DNA of 64,000 nt, from NCBI GenBank assembly GCA_007570785.1, contig ML660777.1:1246363-1310362 (forward strand), written 5' to 3'. This stretch comes from Antilocapra americana. Taxonomy: Eukaryota > Chordata > Mammalia > Artiodactyla > Antilocapridae. The notes under the pieces were generated by a model. The model was given only the letters and a program-made list of their open reading frames with translations, searched no databases and had not been told where the DNA came from. This document shows, piece after piece, positions 49,010 through 59,151 of the stretch (the first letter of the stretch is position 1; each line of letters begins with the position of its first letter). A program made the position numbers and the translations under genes.

Positions 49010-49735
49010 AGGCCTCCATCCTCCCATAAACTGAAAGACCCTCCCCATCTGTGCCTCTGATCAGTGCCTCTCTCCTGCCTCTCCCAGGCTCACTGTCCCC
49101 CGGGATTATACAATAAACCTCATGACTTCTCCGTACTTGAAATCCACCAGCTCCACCTGGGACATCAGACTTGCTCCTCCCTCTGCCTGTCGTGTTCTTC
49201 CCATGGTTGTGTGCTAAGTCGCTTCAGTCATCGCTCTGTGTGACCCCCCTGGACCATAGCCCGCCACACTCCTCTGTCCATGGGATTCTCCAGGCAAGAA
49301 CACTGGAGTGGGTTGTCACTTCCTTCTCCAGGGGATCTTCCCGACCCAGTGATGGAACTCACCCTCTCCTGCACTGGCGGTGGGTTTTTTACCACTAGCG
49401 CCACCTGGGAAGCCCCTTCCCAGGGTTACCTACCCTCATCTCCGGCAGAGGTGACTCCAACTCCTTCTCCTCAAGGGGCGTCCCAGCTGCCATGGCAACC
49501 TCCCTCTCCTGTACCTACAACCTCTAACCCCATTCTCTGCCTTATCTTTCTCCTTACCACTTTTCAGCATCTAAATTAGCTTGCGTGACAAATCTTTTCC
49601 ACTCTTCTTTCTCCTGACTAAAGTGTAAGGTTCATAAGGGCAGAGATTTTCCCCTGACTTCCATTCATTGTTCAGTATTGAAGACAGTGCCTAGAAGACT
49701 CTCAATATAAATTTGCTGAATGAATGAATGAAATA
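49010..49735 (+). mobile_element. L2 LINE 3' relic, split by a Bov-tA
   Basis: CTCCCATAAACTGAAAGACC to the left, and TAAAGTGTAAGGTTCATAAGG, CAGTGCCTAGAAGACTCTC with TTGCTGAATGAATGAATG to the right, are diverged L2 3' sequence. A Bov-tA lies between. Confidence 0.6.
49209..49415 (-). mobile_element. Bov-tA SINE inserted in L2
   Basis: GTGTGCTAAGTCGCTTCAGT at the left and CTAGCGCCACCTGGGAAGCC at the right. A 12-bp duplication, CTTCCCATGGTT (49197-49208) and CTTCCCAGGGTT (49416-49427), brackets it. Confidence 0.93.
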
Positions 49736-50316
49736 AAATGACAATCCACTAGCACTGTACTACACTCAAGCCCTGGGAAGATGGATATAAACAATTTATA
49801 TAATGCTCTATGTTTTAACTTTTTTTTCCCCTAAGCAACAGATCTACTCCTCAGCCCTCTGACTTAAAAGTAATTGGCAAGTTTTAGCTTCTTAAACACC
49901 CATGACTTCATCACAACTTAAAAGGCCAATATTAGGTATACTGGTGTCCTCTGTAGGAGTATCATCCTACTCTCTTTGTTTGGTTTCAAAAGAAACAAAT
50001 GGAATATACAGTTCAAGGTGCTAATTACATAAGCTTATTAAAAACAAACTCCCAAGACGTGCCAGTTCTAACACTTAGTACTTTTATGTTTACGTAGTTT
50101 ATTAGTTTCATACACGTGAGAAAGTCAAACATCGTGAACGTAAGGTTGCAAAACAGCCAGCACCAAAGGAAAATTCTTTCACTCAACACAGACAGGCCTT
50201 TTAAAATACTGGCTCTAGTGTGCAAATTTGAAAATGAAAGGACATGGCAATAAACAGGTTTTTACATGCCAGTGTTTCTGAATTCGTGGTAGGCTGATGT
50301 TCTCCTTCTTTATGTA

Positions 50317-50375
50317 CTGGGTTGGCCAAAAAGTTGGTTCGGGTTTTACCCAAATGAACTTTTTGGCCAACCTAC
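50317..50375. mobile_element. Mariner-type palindromic MITE (59 bp) with TA duplication
   Basis: CTGGGTTGGCCAAAAAGTTG and the inverted right end GTAGGTTGGCCAAAAAGTTC form a short hairpin. TA dinucleotides at 50315-50316 and 50376-50377 are the expected mariner target duplication. It is a more compact version of the 43337 element. Confidence 0.9.
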
Positions 50376-50479
50376 TAATATGCAATTTAGACAATTATGG
50401 ACAATCAGAAAAGAAGTATTTGCAGTATTCCACACTGTAAAAACAAGTGAGGACTTCATTTGGTAAGAACTTTAAATGG

Positions 50480-50527
50480 CGCATAAACACTAGATCACTG
50501 AGCTGTACACCTGAAACTAATACTGTA
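50480..50527 (+). mobile_element. L1 3'-tail-like fragment
   Basis: GAGCTGTACACCTGAAACTA and ATACTGTACATCA resemble the end of an artiodactyl L1 3' UTR. The piece is too short for certainty. Confidence 0.5.
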
Positions 50528-50692
50528 CATCAGGGATTCCCTTATGTTTCAGCTGGTAAAGAATCGACCTGGATTCAATCCCTGAGTTGGGAAGATCCCC
50601 TGGAGAAGGGAAAGGCTACCCACTCCAGTATTCTGGCCTGGAGAATTCCATGGACTATACAGTCCATGGAGTCACAAAGTAGAAATCAACTA
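50528..50692 (+). mobile_element. Bov-tA SINE, deleted head and short tail
   Basis: GGGATTCCCTTATGTTTCAG, a deletion in the head, then GAAGATCCCCTGGAGAAGGG and the CCATGGACTATACAGTCCAT short-tail linker. It is followed by an A-rich AAAGAAAGAAAG tract. Confidence 0.87.
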
Positions 50693-50896
50693 TAAAAAAG
50701 AAAGAAAGAAACAAACAAAAAAATTTCCAAAAAATTAAGAGAAAAATAAAACATTAAAACATACCAAAAAAAAAAAAAAAAAGGGGGTGAGGACTGGTTC
50801 AAGACATTCTGTATATCCACGTCATAAATAACCTAGTTTAATAATGCCATATCATTTTCTTATATTAAATTCACAGAGAAAGTTCTGTGAACAACT

Positions 50897-51152
50897 GCTG
50901 CTGCTGCTGTTTAGTCACTAAGTTGTGTCCACCTCTTTGCAACCACATGGACTACTGTAGCCCGCCATGCTCCTCCAAGTCCAAGTCCAAGTCCAAGTCC
51001 AAGTCCAAATCCAAGTCCATGAGATTTCCCAGGCAAGAATACTGGTATCAATAGCTATTTCCTCCTCCAGGGCATCTTCCCTACTCAGGGATCGAACCTG
51101 CATCCACTGCATTGGTAGATGATTCTTTACCAAGGAGCCACCTAGGAAGCCG
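50897..51152 (-). mobile_element. Bov-tA SINE with an internal hexamer expansion
   Basis: GCTGCTGCTGCTGTTTAGTC at the left, CAGGCAAGAATACTGGTATC in the middle and GAGCCACCTAGGAAGC at the right. TGAACAACT (50888-50896) and TAAACAACT (51153-51161) flank it. A seven-unit hexamer array replaces part of the linker. Confidence 0.92.
50974..51015. repeat. (TCCAAG)7 hexamer array inside a SINE
   Basis: Seven head-to-tail TCCAAG units, the sixth reading TCCAAA. They lie where Bov-tA normally reads CTCCTCTGTCCATGGG. Confidence 0.97.
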
Positions 51153-52411
51153 TAAACAACTGTTAGTGGAGAAAATTACCTCTGTGAATGAATATCCCAG
51201 AATAAGACCTTCTAACTTGCAATGGAAAATCAGGCCATAAAATGTAGGAAATAAATATTTCAAAATAGCCATTAAAGTTCACTGCTCCCCAATCACTAGT
51301 ACTTCACCACCCTCCTGGAAGCATGGTGAGTGAAAGGCTTCCTGTCCCTACTACTATCTTTCCATACTTTGAGGCGCCATGAACCAGAGGGCATCCTGGC
51401 TGGCTCTGCGCCCAGACCAAGGTCAGGTCTTGTTCCCACCTCCCTACAGACAAGTGTGGCCGCAGAAGCTTGACATGACTCAAGTGAAAATGCAGAAAAG
51501 TCCATTCGATTTTCTACAGAAATAATTCAGAAAACGTCTAGAAAGGTATTAGTCAATTCAATTAGCTGATTTCAACCTCATTTCATTTTTTTCCCTAAAC
51601 ATTAACTTAGTGACTTTAGCCCTCTCCTACCCCCTCTTTTGTGGCAACCAAACCGCTAAAAGATATGCAATATGAAAGAAGAGGATCAGTCATTCCTGAA
51701 AAATACAGTTCCATGAGGCTGGTACTCTAACAGCAACATTCAAAGTGATAACCAAGGAAAAGATACCAAGATATCAAAAGAGACACTTGACCACGTACTT
51801 CACCAGTTTTTTTTATTACTATAAAATTTTATTTATTACACAAAAGGGTTCTGTTCTTATTTGAGAGTACCTTATTAGGTTGGAAGATATTTTGGAAAAA
51901 GCAAGAGACCGTAAATAACTCCAAACCAGAGAGAGAATTTAATAGGAGAAAACCAAGACAGCACCATTCAGAGACAAGGAAAGGAAAAGTCTGAGATGGA
52001 AACATCTCAGCCCACCACACTCAAATAAGAAGAACTTAAGGATGAGTGCCTGGGACTAACATTTCAAAACTTTCCACAAGCTACTTCTGTGTGAATTTCT
52101 TCCTGAGTCCAAATCTTGCCAACTACCTTTAGATCTCTGATGATAGCTAAAACATCCACCTGTTGGATTTTATCCATGTTCCACAATTTCTTTTTCAAAA
52201 AAGGATGTCCAGATAAACTTAAAAGACCACAGAATTTTCTGTCTAGAAGGAAACATTTGAGAGATCACTTGATCTTTCCTTGCATCCTTTCCTCATCTTC
52301 ACCTTCCATTTACAAAAAGAAACATGCTGTTTGTTACTTAGCAAATTCTTCCATCTATATTTGTGGAAGTTTTTCTTGGTTTGCTTTTGTTTTGTTTGCA
52401 GTTTCCTTTCC

Positions 52412-52435
52412 TTTTTTTTTTTTTTTTTTTTTTTT
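52412..52435. repeat. Poly-T run (24 T)
   Basis: 24 consecutive T following TTTGTTTTGTTTGCAGTTTCC. No recognised retroposon body lies beside it. Confidence 0.95.
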
Positions 52436-53197
52436 GTCAAGGGAAGAACCAATACAGTGCAATGATTAAGATCCTAGTTTCTGATCTCAAAAAAGCAAAT
52501 TACTACATTTTTTGTGCCCCAGAGATGGAGGTACCTGTCTATAGGACAATATCACCAAGAGCATCTGTGCGGTACATTCAGAATTTAGTGACTACTCTTA
52601 GCAGTAACAACTGCCACTGGCGCTCACAATGTTATGGAATACCATGACCAACCCTAAATTATCTAGCTTCAAAATTTTCACTGTATCATGATGACATTAT
52701 CTTTGTCCAGGTTGCAACAGTTTCAGTGTGAAGCAGATATGATTACAAATAAAATGCAATGTATAGGAAGCCAAGAGATTCATGATAAGCACAGCTTCTA
52801 AAAATGGCCTTTTCCTCTTCCATGGCAGGGGCATACATCTAAAGGCAGGTCCTTCCCATGTTCTGTCCTCTCTTAATGTTTATGCATTCACTCCACCTAC
52901 CAAGTCTTTATTCCTAGTTCTCTCACATCTGTACATTTAAGTACTCTCCTCAACACATATTAGCTCTTCCAGGCCAGTGCATGTAAGGCAATGAATCTGT
53001 AATCCTTTGCAGCACCTGTCACAAGGTAGCACAGGTAGGCATTTAATAAAAGCTCAATAAAGGGATAAATTCTTCTCTTCCATAACACAAGCTTCAGACA
53101 TGTAGCTTCAGACATCACATGGATGGCTTTAAAGCAATTGGCTTTTGTTCCATTTGTTCAAATTTGTAGAATAAACTGATAATAGAATGGGAGGGGA

Positions 53198-53200
<3 letters not shown>

Positions 53201-53246
<46 letters not shown>

Positions 53247-53260
53247 GTGTGTGTTGTGTT
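53201..53260. repeat. (TG)n microsatellite, about 22 pure units
   Basis: Pure TG repeat to about 53245, then imperfect GTGTTGTGTT. Likely polymorphic. Confidence 0.96.
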
Positions 53261-54473
53261 TTGGGGAGGCTGAAAGATGAAAACTAGGGAACAAACTTAA
53301 CATTTATTGAGCACATAAATACCTATAAATATATATATGTATAAATCTATCTATATACATATAGGTATATACATAGACAGGATACACATCTATATGTCAG
53401 TTTTCTCACATGTTATTTAACTTAAAACATATAAGACAATGTAGGTTTTACTGACTCGGCCATACCAATGAGAACAGATAATCAGGGAGGTGACAAATGT
53501 GTCCATTTGCCACACAGCTCATGAAGCACGGACCCAGGCTTCAAACCCACACCTGTTTACCCCAAAACCTGACTTCACCATTCTAGTAGTGTGGACTTAT
53601 AGCAGTTGGGCATGTAACAAATCTTAACTAACCTTACTGCTTATCTAAATTATAAAGTCATCTATTAAGGTTTTCCACAAAGGGCCCCCCTCCATTACAT
53701 TCTTAAATAAAAGTGACAACTAGTTAACTTGACTCCCAAGCTACACAGGTGTACAGCTGAATCATCCTTCCAGCCACAACTGAGGAAGCCCACGCTTGGG
53801 TGCTTGGCCAGGCCAAATGAGGCGGTACATTATCTGAGTCATCCTTTCTGCCTGAGGCCGGGATCACAGCTCAACAGTGGAGGGACCGCTCATGGCCCTG
53901 TGGGGAAAGCTGAGGCTTGGAGACCACGACCGTGGCTCTGGTGGCCTCTGAAGTTGTCCCCCCCCGCAAGCTCTTTACCCCAGTTCTTCATGCCAGAGCA
54001 TGAAATAGCAAACTGGAGCTGGGTGCCCGGGGACAGAAACTCAGTGTCTTCCCACCAACTCCCCTCTCCCAAGTCTGAGCGGGAGAACTGGAAAGGGTGG
54101 GTCCAGACACAGATCGGGGCCTGACCTCAGCACAGAGCCTGGAGGGCAGAAGGGGCTGTGGTCATCACATCCTGGTCAGCCCCGGCCCGCCCTCTGCCAG
54201 GACAGCTTCCTGAGGAAATCCTGCTGGCTACATACAGAGAAACGGGTGGCCTGGGCCAAGGATGTAAACAGGAGCAGTGTGTTTTGTTCTCTGTCCCTGC
54301 ACACTCAAGCAGGGCCTTGGCTCCACAGCTTTTAGGGAAGCAGCATCAGGGAAGAGCCAAGGCTGAGCAATGGCTTGGATGACTAGGACTTACAAGTCAA
54401 GAATGGGCATGGCTTCACTCACCGGTTTAAGACTGACATGATCTCTCCTAAGCTTTTAGCTTAAGAAAGAATT

Positions 54474-54692
54474 TGGTTGTTGTTGGTTAGTCCCAACCAA
54501 CTCTTTGCATGACCCCATGGACTGCAGCCTGCCAGGCTCCTCCATCCATGGGATTCTCCAGGCAAAAGTACTGGAGTGGGTTGTCATTTCCTTCTCCAGA
54601 GGAATCTTCCTGACCCAGGGACTGAACCCGCGTTTCTTATGTCTCCTGTACTGGCAGATGGGTTCTTTACCTCTTGCGCCACTTGGGAAGCC
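54474..54692 (-). mobile_element. Bov-tA SINE
   Basis: CCATGGGATTCTCCAGGCAA, TACTGGAGTGGGTTGTCATT and GCGCCACTTGGGAAGCC are reversed Bov-tA. The tail end is altered to GGTTGTTGTTGGTTAGTCC. Confidence 0.9.
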
Positions 54693-54869
54693 TCGGCAGC
54701 ACAACTGAGCAACAGAGAACACATGTACGCACATTGATGCTGCCAGACTGAATGGCAGGCCAAAACCTGACCATCACAGACACCGCCATATCTCCACCAG
54801 AGCAATGGCTCACGGCTCTTGTCAGGAAGGAGACTCATGCATGCCCTGGAGTGCACAATTAACAAGAAC

Positions 54870-55205
54870 CAATATGGGCTGTGAAGCCAGTAGTCTTGGG
54901 TTTCTGTCCCTAAGCTACACAGCTACACGGTGACATAGCTCTGTGGGACCCTGACCTGACCCTTCAGTTCAGTTCTGTCGCTCAGTCGTGTCTCTTTGCG
55001 ACCCCATGGACTGCAGCACGCCAGACCGGACCCTTAGGTAATACCTAACCTCACTCAACCTCATCTGTAAAACGGGCGATAATGCCAGCACTTGCATCTC
55101 ATCTCATCTCAACAGGAGTGTGACAAGATGAAAACAAATAACTCCCGATGGCATTTAGCATAGTGCCTGTCACACAGTAAGCACTCAATAACAATCTTAG
55201 CTAGC
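54870..55205 (+). mobile_element. MIR SINE, split by a BovB tail
   Basis: CACAGCTACACGGTGACATAG, TAACCTCACTCAACCTCATC with TGTAAAACGGGCGATAATGC, then CATAGTGCCTGTCACACAGT and AAGCACTCAATAA follow the MIR consensus order. A short BovB tail interrupts it at 54965-55023. Confidence 0.75.
54965..55023 (-). mobile_element. 59-bp BovB tail insertion inside MIR
   Basis: CAGTTCAGTTCTGTCGCTCA and CCATGGACTGCAGCACGCC are the reversed BovB 3' end. A 12-bp duplication, GACCTGACCCTT (54953-54964) and GACCGGACCCTT (55024-55035), proves a separate insertion. Confidence 0.92.
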
Positions 55206-55208
55206 ATT

Positions 55209-55307
55209 CAGTTCCGTTCAGATCAGTTGCTCAGTCGTGTCCGACTCTTTGTGACCCCAAGGACTGCAGCATGCCAGGCTTTCCCTGTCCATCACCAACT
55301 CCCAGAG
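55209..55307 (-). mobile_element. 99-bp BovB tail insertion
   Basis: CAGTTCCGTTCAGATCAGTT and CTGCAGCATGCCAGGCTTTC are the reversed BovB 3' end. A 13-bp duplication, CTTAGCTAGCATT (55196-55208) and CTTAGCTAGTATT (55308-55320), brackets it. Confidence 0.93.
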
Positions 55308-55932
55308 CTTAGCTAGTATTACAAGCATCAAAATTCAAGAATTAATTGTCTAAACAAACAGTAACACAGAGGTATTTGAGATTTTTTTTGAGGCATTTAA
55401 TTAAGTCTGGCAATTATTTCCCCACTAAGCCTTTTATAGATGAAATTTCATGTAAATATCATTTGGAATCAGACTTTTGAGTACCACCGACTACATTTGT
55501 GCTATTGTTTACACCAACTAGAGATAGCAGCCTGGGAAAAAAAGCTCTTCCCCTTGCCATCAACAATCATTTGGATGATGAGATCTGCCTCTTCCAGGCA
55601 TGAATTCCCCGACCACCACAGGGTCTCATGCGGGGGTCTGGTCTCTCAAGAAGCTGAGAACAGTCCTGTCTGCCAACGTGGGTCGGCTGAGCCCTGGGGA
55701 CTCCAGCCAAATGACGTCTTATATTAGTGACCTTGCAGCTTTTAGTCACTGTGCTTCCAGAGAGAAGCAATGAGGTCAGTGTGAAAATACGTTTAATTTT
55801 AGAAGTCAACACAAGGTCATGCACGCGGGAAGCACGAGAGAGAACACTGAAGGCCTTTTCTAACTGATTAAATGAGAAATTTGGGATTCGGAAATTTCAG
55901 CAAAACTGAGAAGCCCTAAGTTTAAAAAGTTT

Positions 55933-56001
55933 TGGACTTCCCTGGTGGTCCAGTGGCTAAGACTCTTCGCTCTCAATGCAGGAGGTCAGCTTATGAAAAC
56001 T
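55933..56001 (+). mobile_element. CHR-type SINE head fragment
   Basis: GGACTTCCCTGGTGGTCCAG, TGGCTAAGACTCTTCGCTC and CAATGCAGGAGG, then it stops before the B box. Confidence 0.8.
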
Positions 56002-57206
56002 GCCAGAAACACTCTACTTTTGGATGCGAAAGGTGGGTGATAGTGGGCGGGGTGGGGGATGGAGGGTTGGGGCGAGGCCTGTATTGAAACTATATTGACT
56101 TCACATTTCACTGTTAGTATTTTTCAGTGTTTGTTGTTGTCAAAACTCTTGGAAACAATACTCACTCTATCACTGTGTCAGCAAGCCTGTCAATCAGACA
56201 GAGCCACCAGCCAGAAGGGACTCTCACCTCAACCTTGCACCAAAGGAAATCTTCCTTTAAGCCTTGAGTCACTTCCTGCCCCAACTATAGCAATTTCTGG
56301 TTTTATATTCTTCTTACATAGTGAATCACAAACTCTAAGTGTGCTCAGGACGGCCAACTTTTGCATTTTTAACATCCACATCACATTAATGAGGTTTCTT
56401 AAACCCCTTTCTACCCATTGCTGAGCTTGATTCCAAATTACTGGTTCTTCTGTCAGTTTTTGAAGGGACTGCACTTTGTCCCACACGCTTACTCCACTGA
56501 CTTCCCCCAGCCTTGGGGTGAGTCTGTTTTCAGAAGAAGTGGCAGCTGGGGGCCATCTCTGAAAATCTCTGGAGCCCTCTTCCTTTGGGACTGTGAATCA
56601 TCTTCCTTCTCAATCTCAACTTAAAAATTTTCCTTTTCCAGAAGTTTCTTAATAGGATGTCTACTGGGCTGTGTAATAGTCTCCAAAAGGAAGTGATGAA
56701 GGTTTTGGCTTGAATCATTGAACTAGTGTTTGAAATGTAATCTATGGTCATGTACTATGGGGAGCAGTCCATTACTAACAGGATGGGCTACAGATGATGT
56801 AGGAAATTTAATTTTTCTAGCTATCCATTTTTATTGTACTTTACAAAGAACAGTTCTCTGAAACCATTTATTCTGAACAAATGGTGGGAATTAAAACTAA
56901 TTTATCCTGGGGTCTGAACCTTTTAGGATGAAAATCCCATAAGATTTTAACTAAAATGTCCAGTAAAAAATTCATGGAGATTAAAATAAAACACACTATA
57001 AATTATTTCCATTTTCTCCATACCCTCTTACTTTCATTCCTGACCCTCAGCAATTCCTTAAGGAATGGTTTCTGACTCCTCAAATTGGGCATCATGGCTA
57101 AGATACTGCAGCAGTCGACACTGGCTCAGAGACCAGGAGAGCAGAGTGGTATCAGGAGAAGCTTCAGGAAGAGGTAACATTTTCATCCAGAAACCTCTAT
57201 TAGTTA

Positions 57207-57374
57207 AGTTCAGTTTAGTCGCTCAGTCGTGTCCAACTCTTTGTGACGCTATGGACTGCAGCACGCCAGGCCTCCCTATCCATCACCAATTCCCAGAGTT
57301 TACTCAAACTCATGTCCATTGAATCAGTGATGCCATCCAACCATCTCATCCTCTGCTGTCCCCTTCTCCTCCCA
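57207..57374 (-). mobile_element. BovB 3' tail fragment
   Basis: GTTCAGTTTAGTCGCTCAGT, GGACTGCAGCACGCCAGGCC and ATCCAACCATCTCATCCTCT are the reversed last 170 bases of BovB. Confidence 0.88.
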
Positions 57375-57428
57375 CCTGAAACCTTATCACTCCTCTCCTA
57401 ACACAGTCCCTATGAGACATCATGATTG

Positions 57429-57462
57429 ATCTCCCTTTGAAGGACATCTCCCTTTGAAGGAC
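57429..57462. repeat. 17-bp perfect tandem duplication
   Basis: ATCTCCCTTTGAAGGAC occurs twice in a row without mismatch, so it is recent. Confidence 0.96.
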
Positions 57463-57519
57463 AGAGGGCAAGAAAACACAATGGGTGAGCCCAAAGGGTG
57501 AAACACGACAGCCTGATAT

Positions 57520-57580
57520 ATATATATATTTTTAATTTTCTTTACTTTATTGTGTTGGTTTTGCCATACAATGACATGAA
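57520..57580 (-). mobile_element. 61-bp L1-tail insertion
   Basis: Reversed L1-type tail: TATATATATTTTTAATTTTC at the left and GGTTTTGCCATACAATGACA at the right. A perfect 13-bp duplication, GACAGCCTGATAT (57507-57519 and 57581-57593), brackets it. Confidence 0.88.
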
Positions 57581-58331
57581 GACAGCCTGATATTTATGGC
57601 TATCACCACTAACATTCCTGGGGCCTTGTAGACTCATTCCCTGCCAAAATCCTTTGCTAAATTCTCTGACCCTTCTCCCTACCCCGAGCTCATTTGCCCC
57701 CACCTAGAAGTCAGTTCAAGAAGTCTAGCACCAAGATGACAGTCTATTTTGTCTCTGTACCCTCTCCCAGCTTCTCTTTGGGGTAGTGGTTGAGATGGGG
57801 GCAGGGGCAAGAAAGTGTTGTCCTCTTTGGAGGAGTCATTCAATTCTACCACTGCAGAGCAAAGAGGGAAGGCATTATAGATAGTCTCTTTCTGACTAGA
57901 TATACAGAGAGAGTATAGAGGGAAAAGTTGAAGGCACTGGCCTGTGGGAAGCTGGGACACAAAGAAATTTCCCGTCCGTTTCATTCCTCGACTCATCAGA
58001 TGAGAAATGCGGGGCCTTCACCAAGGAGACACCTCCTTCTACTTTTGCCCTCTTTTCACTCCCTAGCACTTGGGAGAGGGACAGAGGAACCTGTCTTCCT
58101 CATCCCTGGTGGAATCCACCCAAACCCCATCAGCATTTGATGCACAGGTGTCTGTGCTGCCCTGGTCGGGTTCTTACTGAAGCTCACTGCTTATCATGTC
58201 AACTTCCCTTCTCCTCCCAGCCAAGGTGTTGGTCTGTGCAAAGTACTAAAACTAGAAAAAGTTTAGCCTTCTTTATACCTGCTTCCTTTTCCCAGCAGCT
58301 GCTCCCCTACACACCAAGCACACCCACCTAG

Positions 58332-58775
58332 ATCAGCTTCCTAGGGCTCCTGCATTCCAAAGTACCCCAAACATACTGTCTCACAGTTCTAGAAGCTGGA
58401 AGTCCCAAGTCAAGGTTTCACATGTTCCCTCTGAAACCTGTAGGGGAATCCTTCTTTGCCTCTTCCTAGCTTGTAGTGTTCTGTCAGCAATTTTTGGCAT
58501 TCCATGACTTAACAGACACATCACTGTCATCCTGTATTTTCATAAAGTTCTCTCTGTCTACATGGGTCTTCATAGCATCTTCCCTCTGTGGATGCCTTTG
58601 ACAGTGTCCAAATTTCCCCACTTTGGATTAGAGCCCACTCTAACAACCTCATCTCAATCCAATTAAACCTGCAAAGACCCTATTTCAAATAAGGCTGCAT
58701 TCTGAGATTAAGACTGAGGGTCCAGACTTTAACACATCTTCTTTGGGGGGATACAATTCAACCCACACCACCACC
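58332..58775 (-). mobile_element. MLT1-type MaLR LTR
   Basis: TCTCACAGTTCTAGAAGCTG, GCAAAGACCCTATTTCAAAT, AAGGCTGCATTCTGAGATTA and GGGGATACAATTCAACCCA follow the reversed MLT1 LTR consensus in order. No internal coding region is seen. Confidence 0.85.
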
Positions 58776-58789
58776 TCACAGGGCTAAAG

Positions 58790-58860
58790 GGACAACGGAA
58801 TGAGATAATGCATGAAAAGAGCTTAGTAGAATGTCTGGCACATAGTATATGATCAATGAG
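58790..58860 (+). mobile_element. MIR/L2 3' relic
   Basis: GAGATAATGCATGAAAAGAG and TGTCTGGCACATAGTATATG resemble a MIR 3' half. Confidence 0.5.
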
Positions 58861-58968
58861 TCAATCTACATCAGCTGCCAACAACATTATTGCTTTTATT
58901 ACTAGTATCTTTTTGCTCCATAGCAGCTTTGCTAAAATGGGATTAAAAACAAGTCTTTACAGCAGTCA

Positions 58969-59151
58969 GGGCTTCCCTGGTGGCTCAGATGATAAAGCAT
59001 CTGCTCAAGAAGATCCCCTGAAGAAGGAAATGGCAACCCACTCCAGTACTCTTGCCAGGAAAATTCCACGGATAGAGGAGCTGGTAGGCTACAGTCCATG
59101 GGGTTGAAAGAGTCGGACACAACTGAGCAACTTCACTTTCACTTTACAGCA
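58969..59151 (+). mobile_element. Bov-tA SINE, head deletion
   Basis: GGGCTTCCCTGGTGGCTCAG, a deletion, GAAGATCCCCTGAAGAAGG and a tail ending CTTCACTTTCA. A 14-bp duplication, CTTTACAGCAGTCA (58955-58968) and CTTTACAGCAATCA (59152-59165), brackets it. Confidence 0.93.

Noticed and set aside
50918..51133. Minus-strand frame with a WT repeat
   Set aside because: It is a translation of the TCCAAG hexamer array inside a SINE, not a repeat protein.
53729..54124. 131-codon plus-strand frame
   Set aside because: Long frame expected from locally higher GC; no family recognised. Only the GC feature was kept as an observation.
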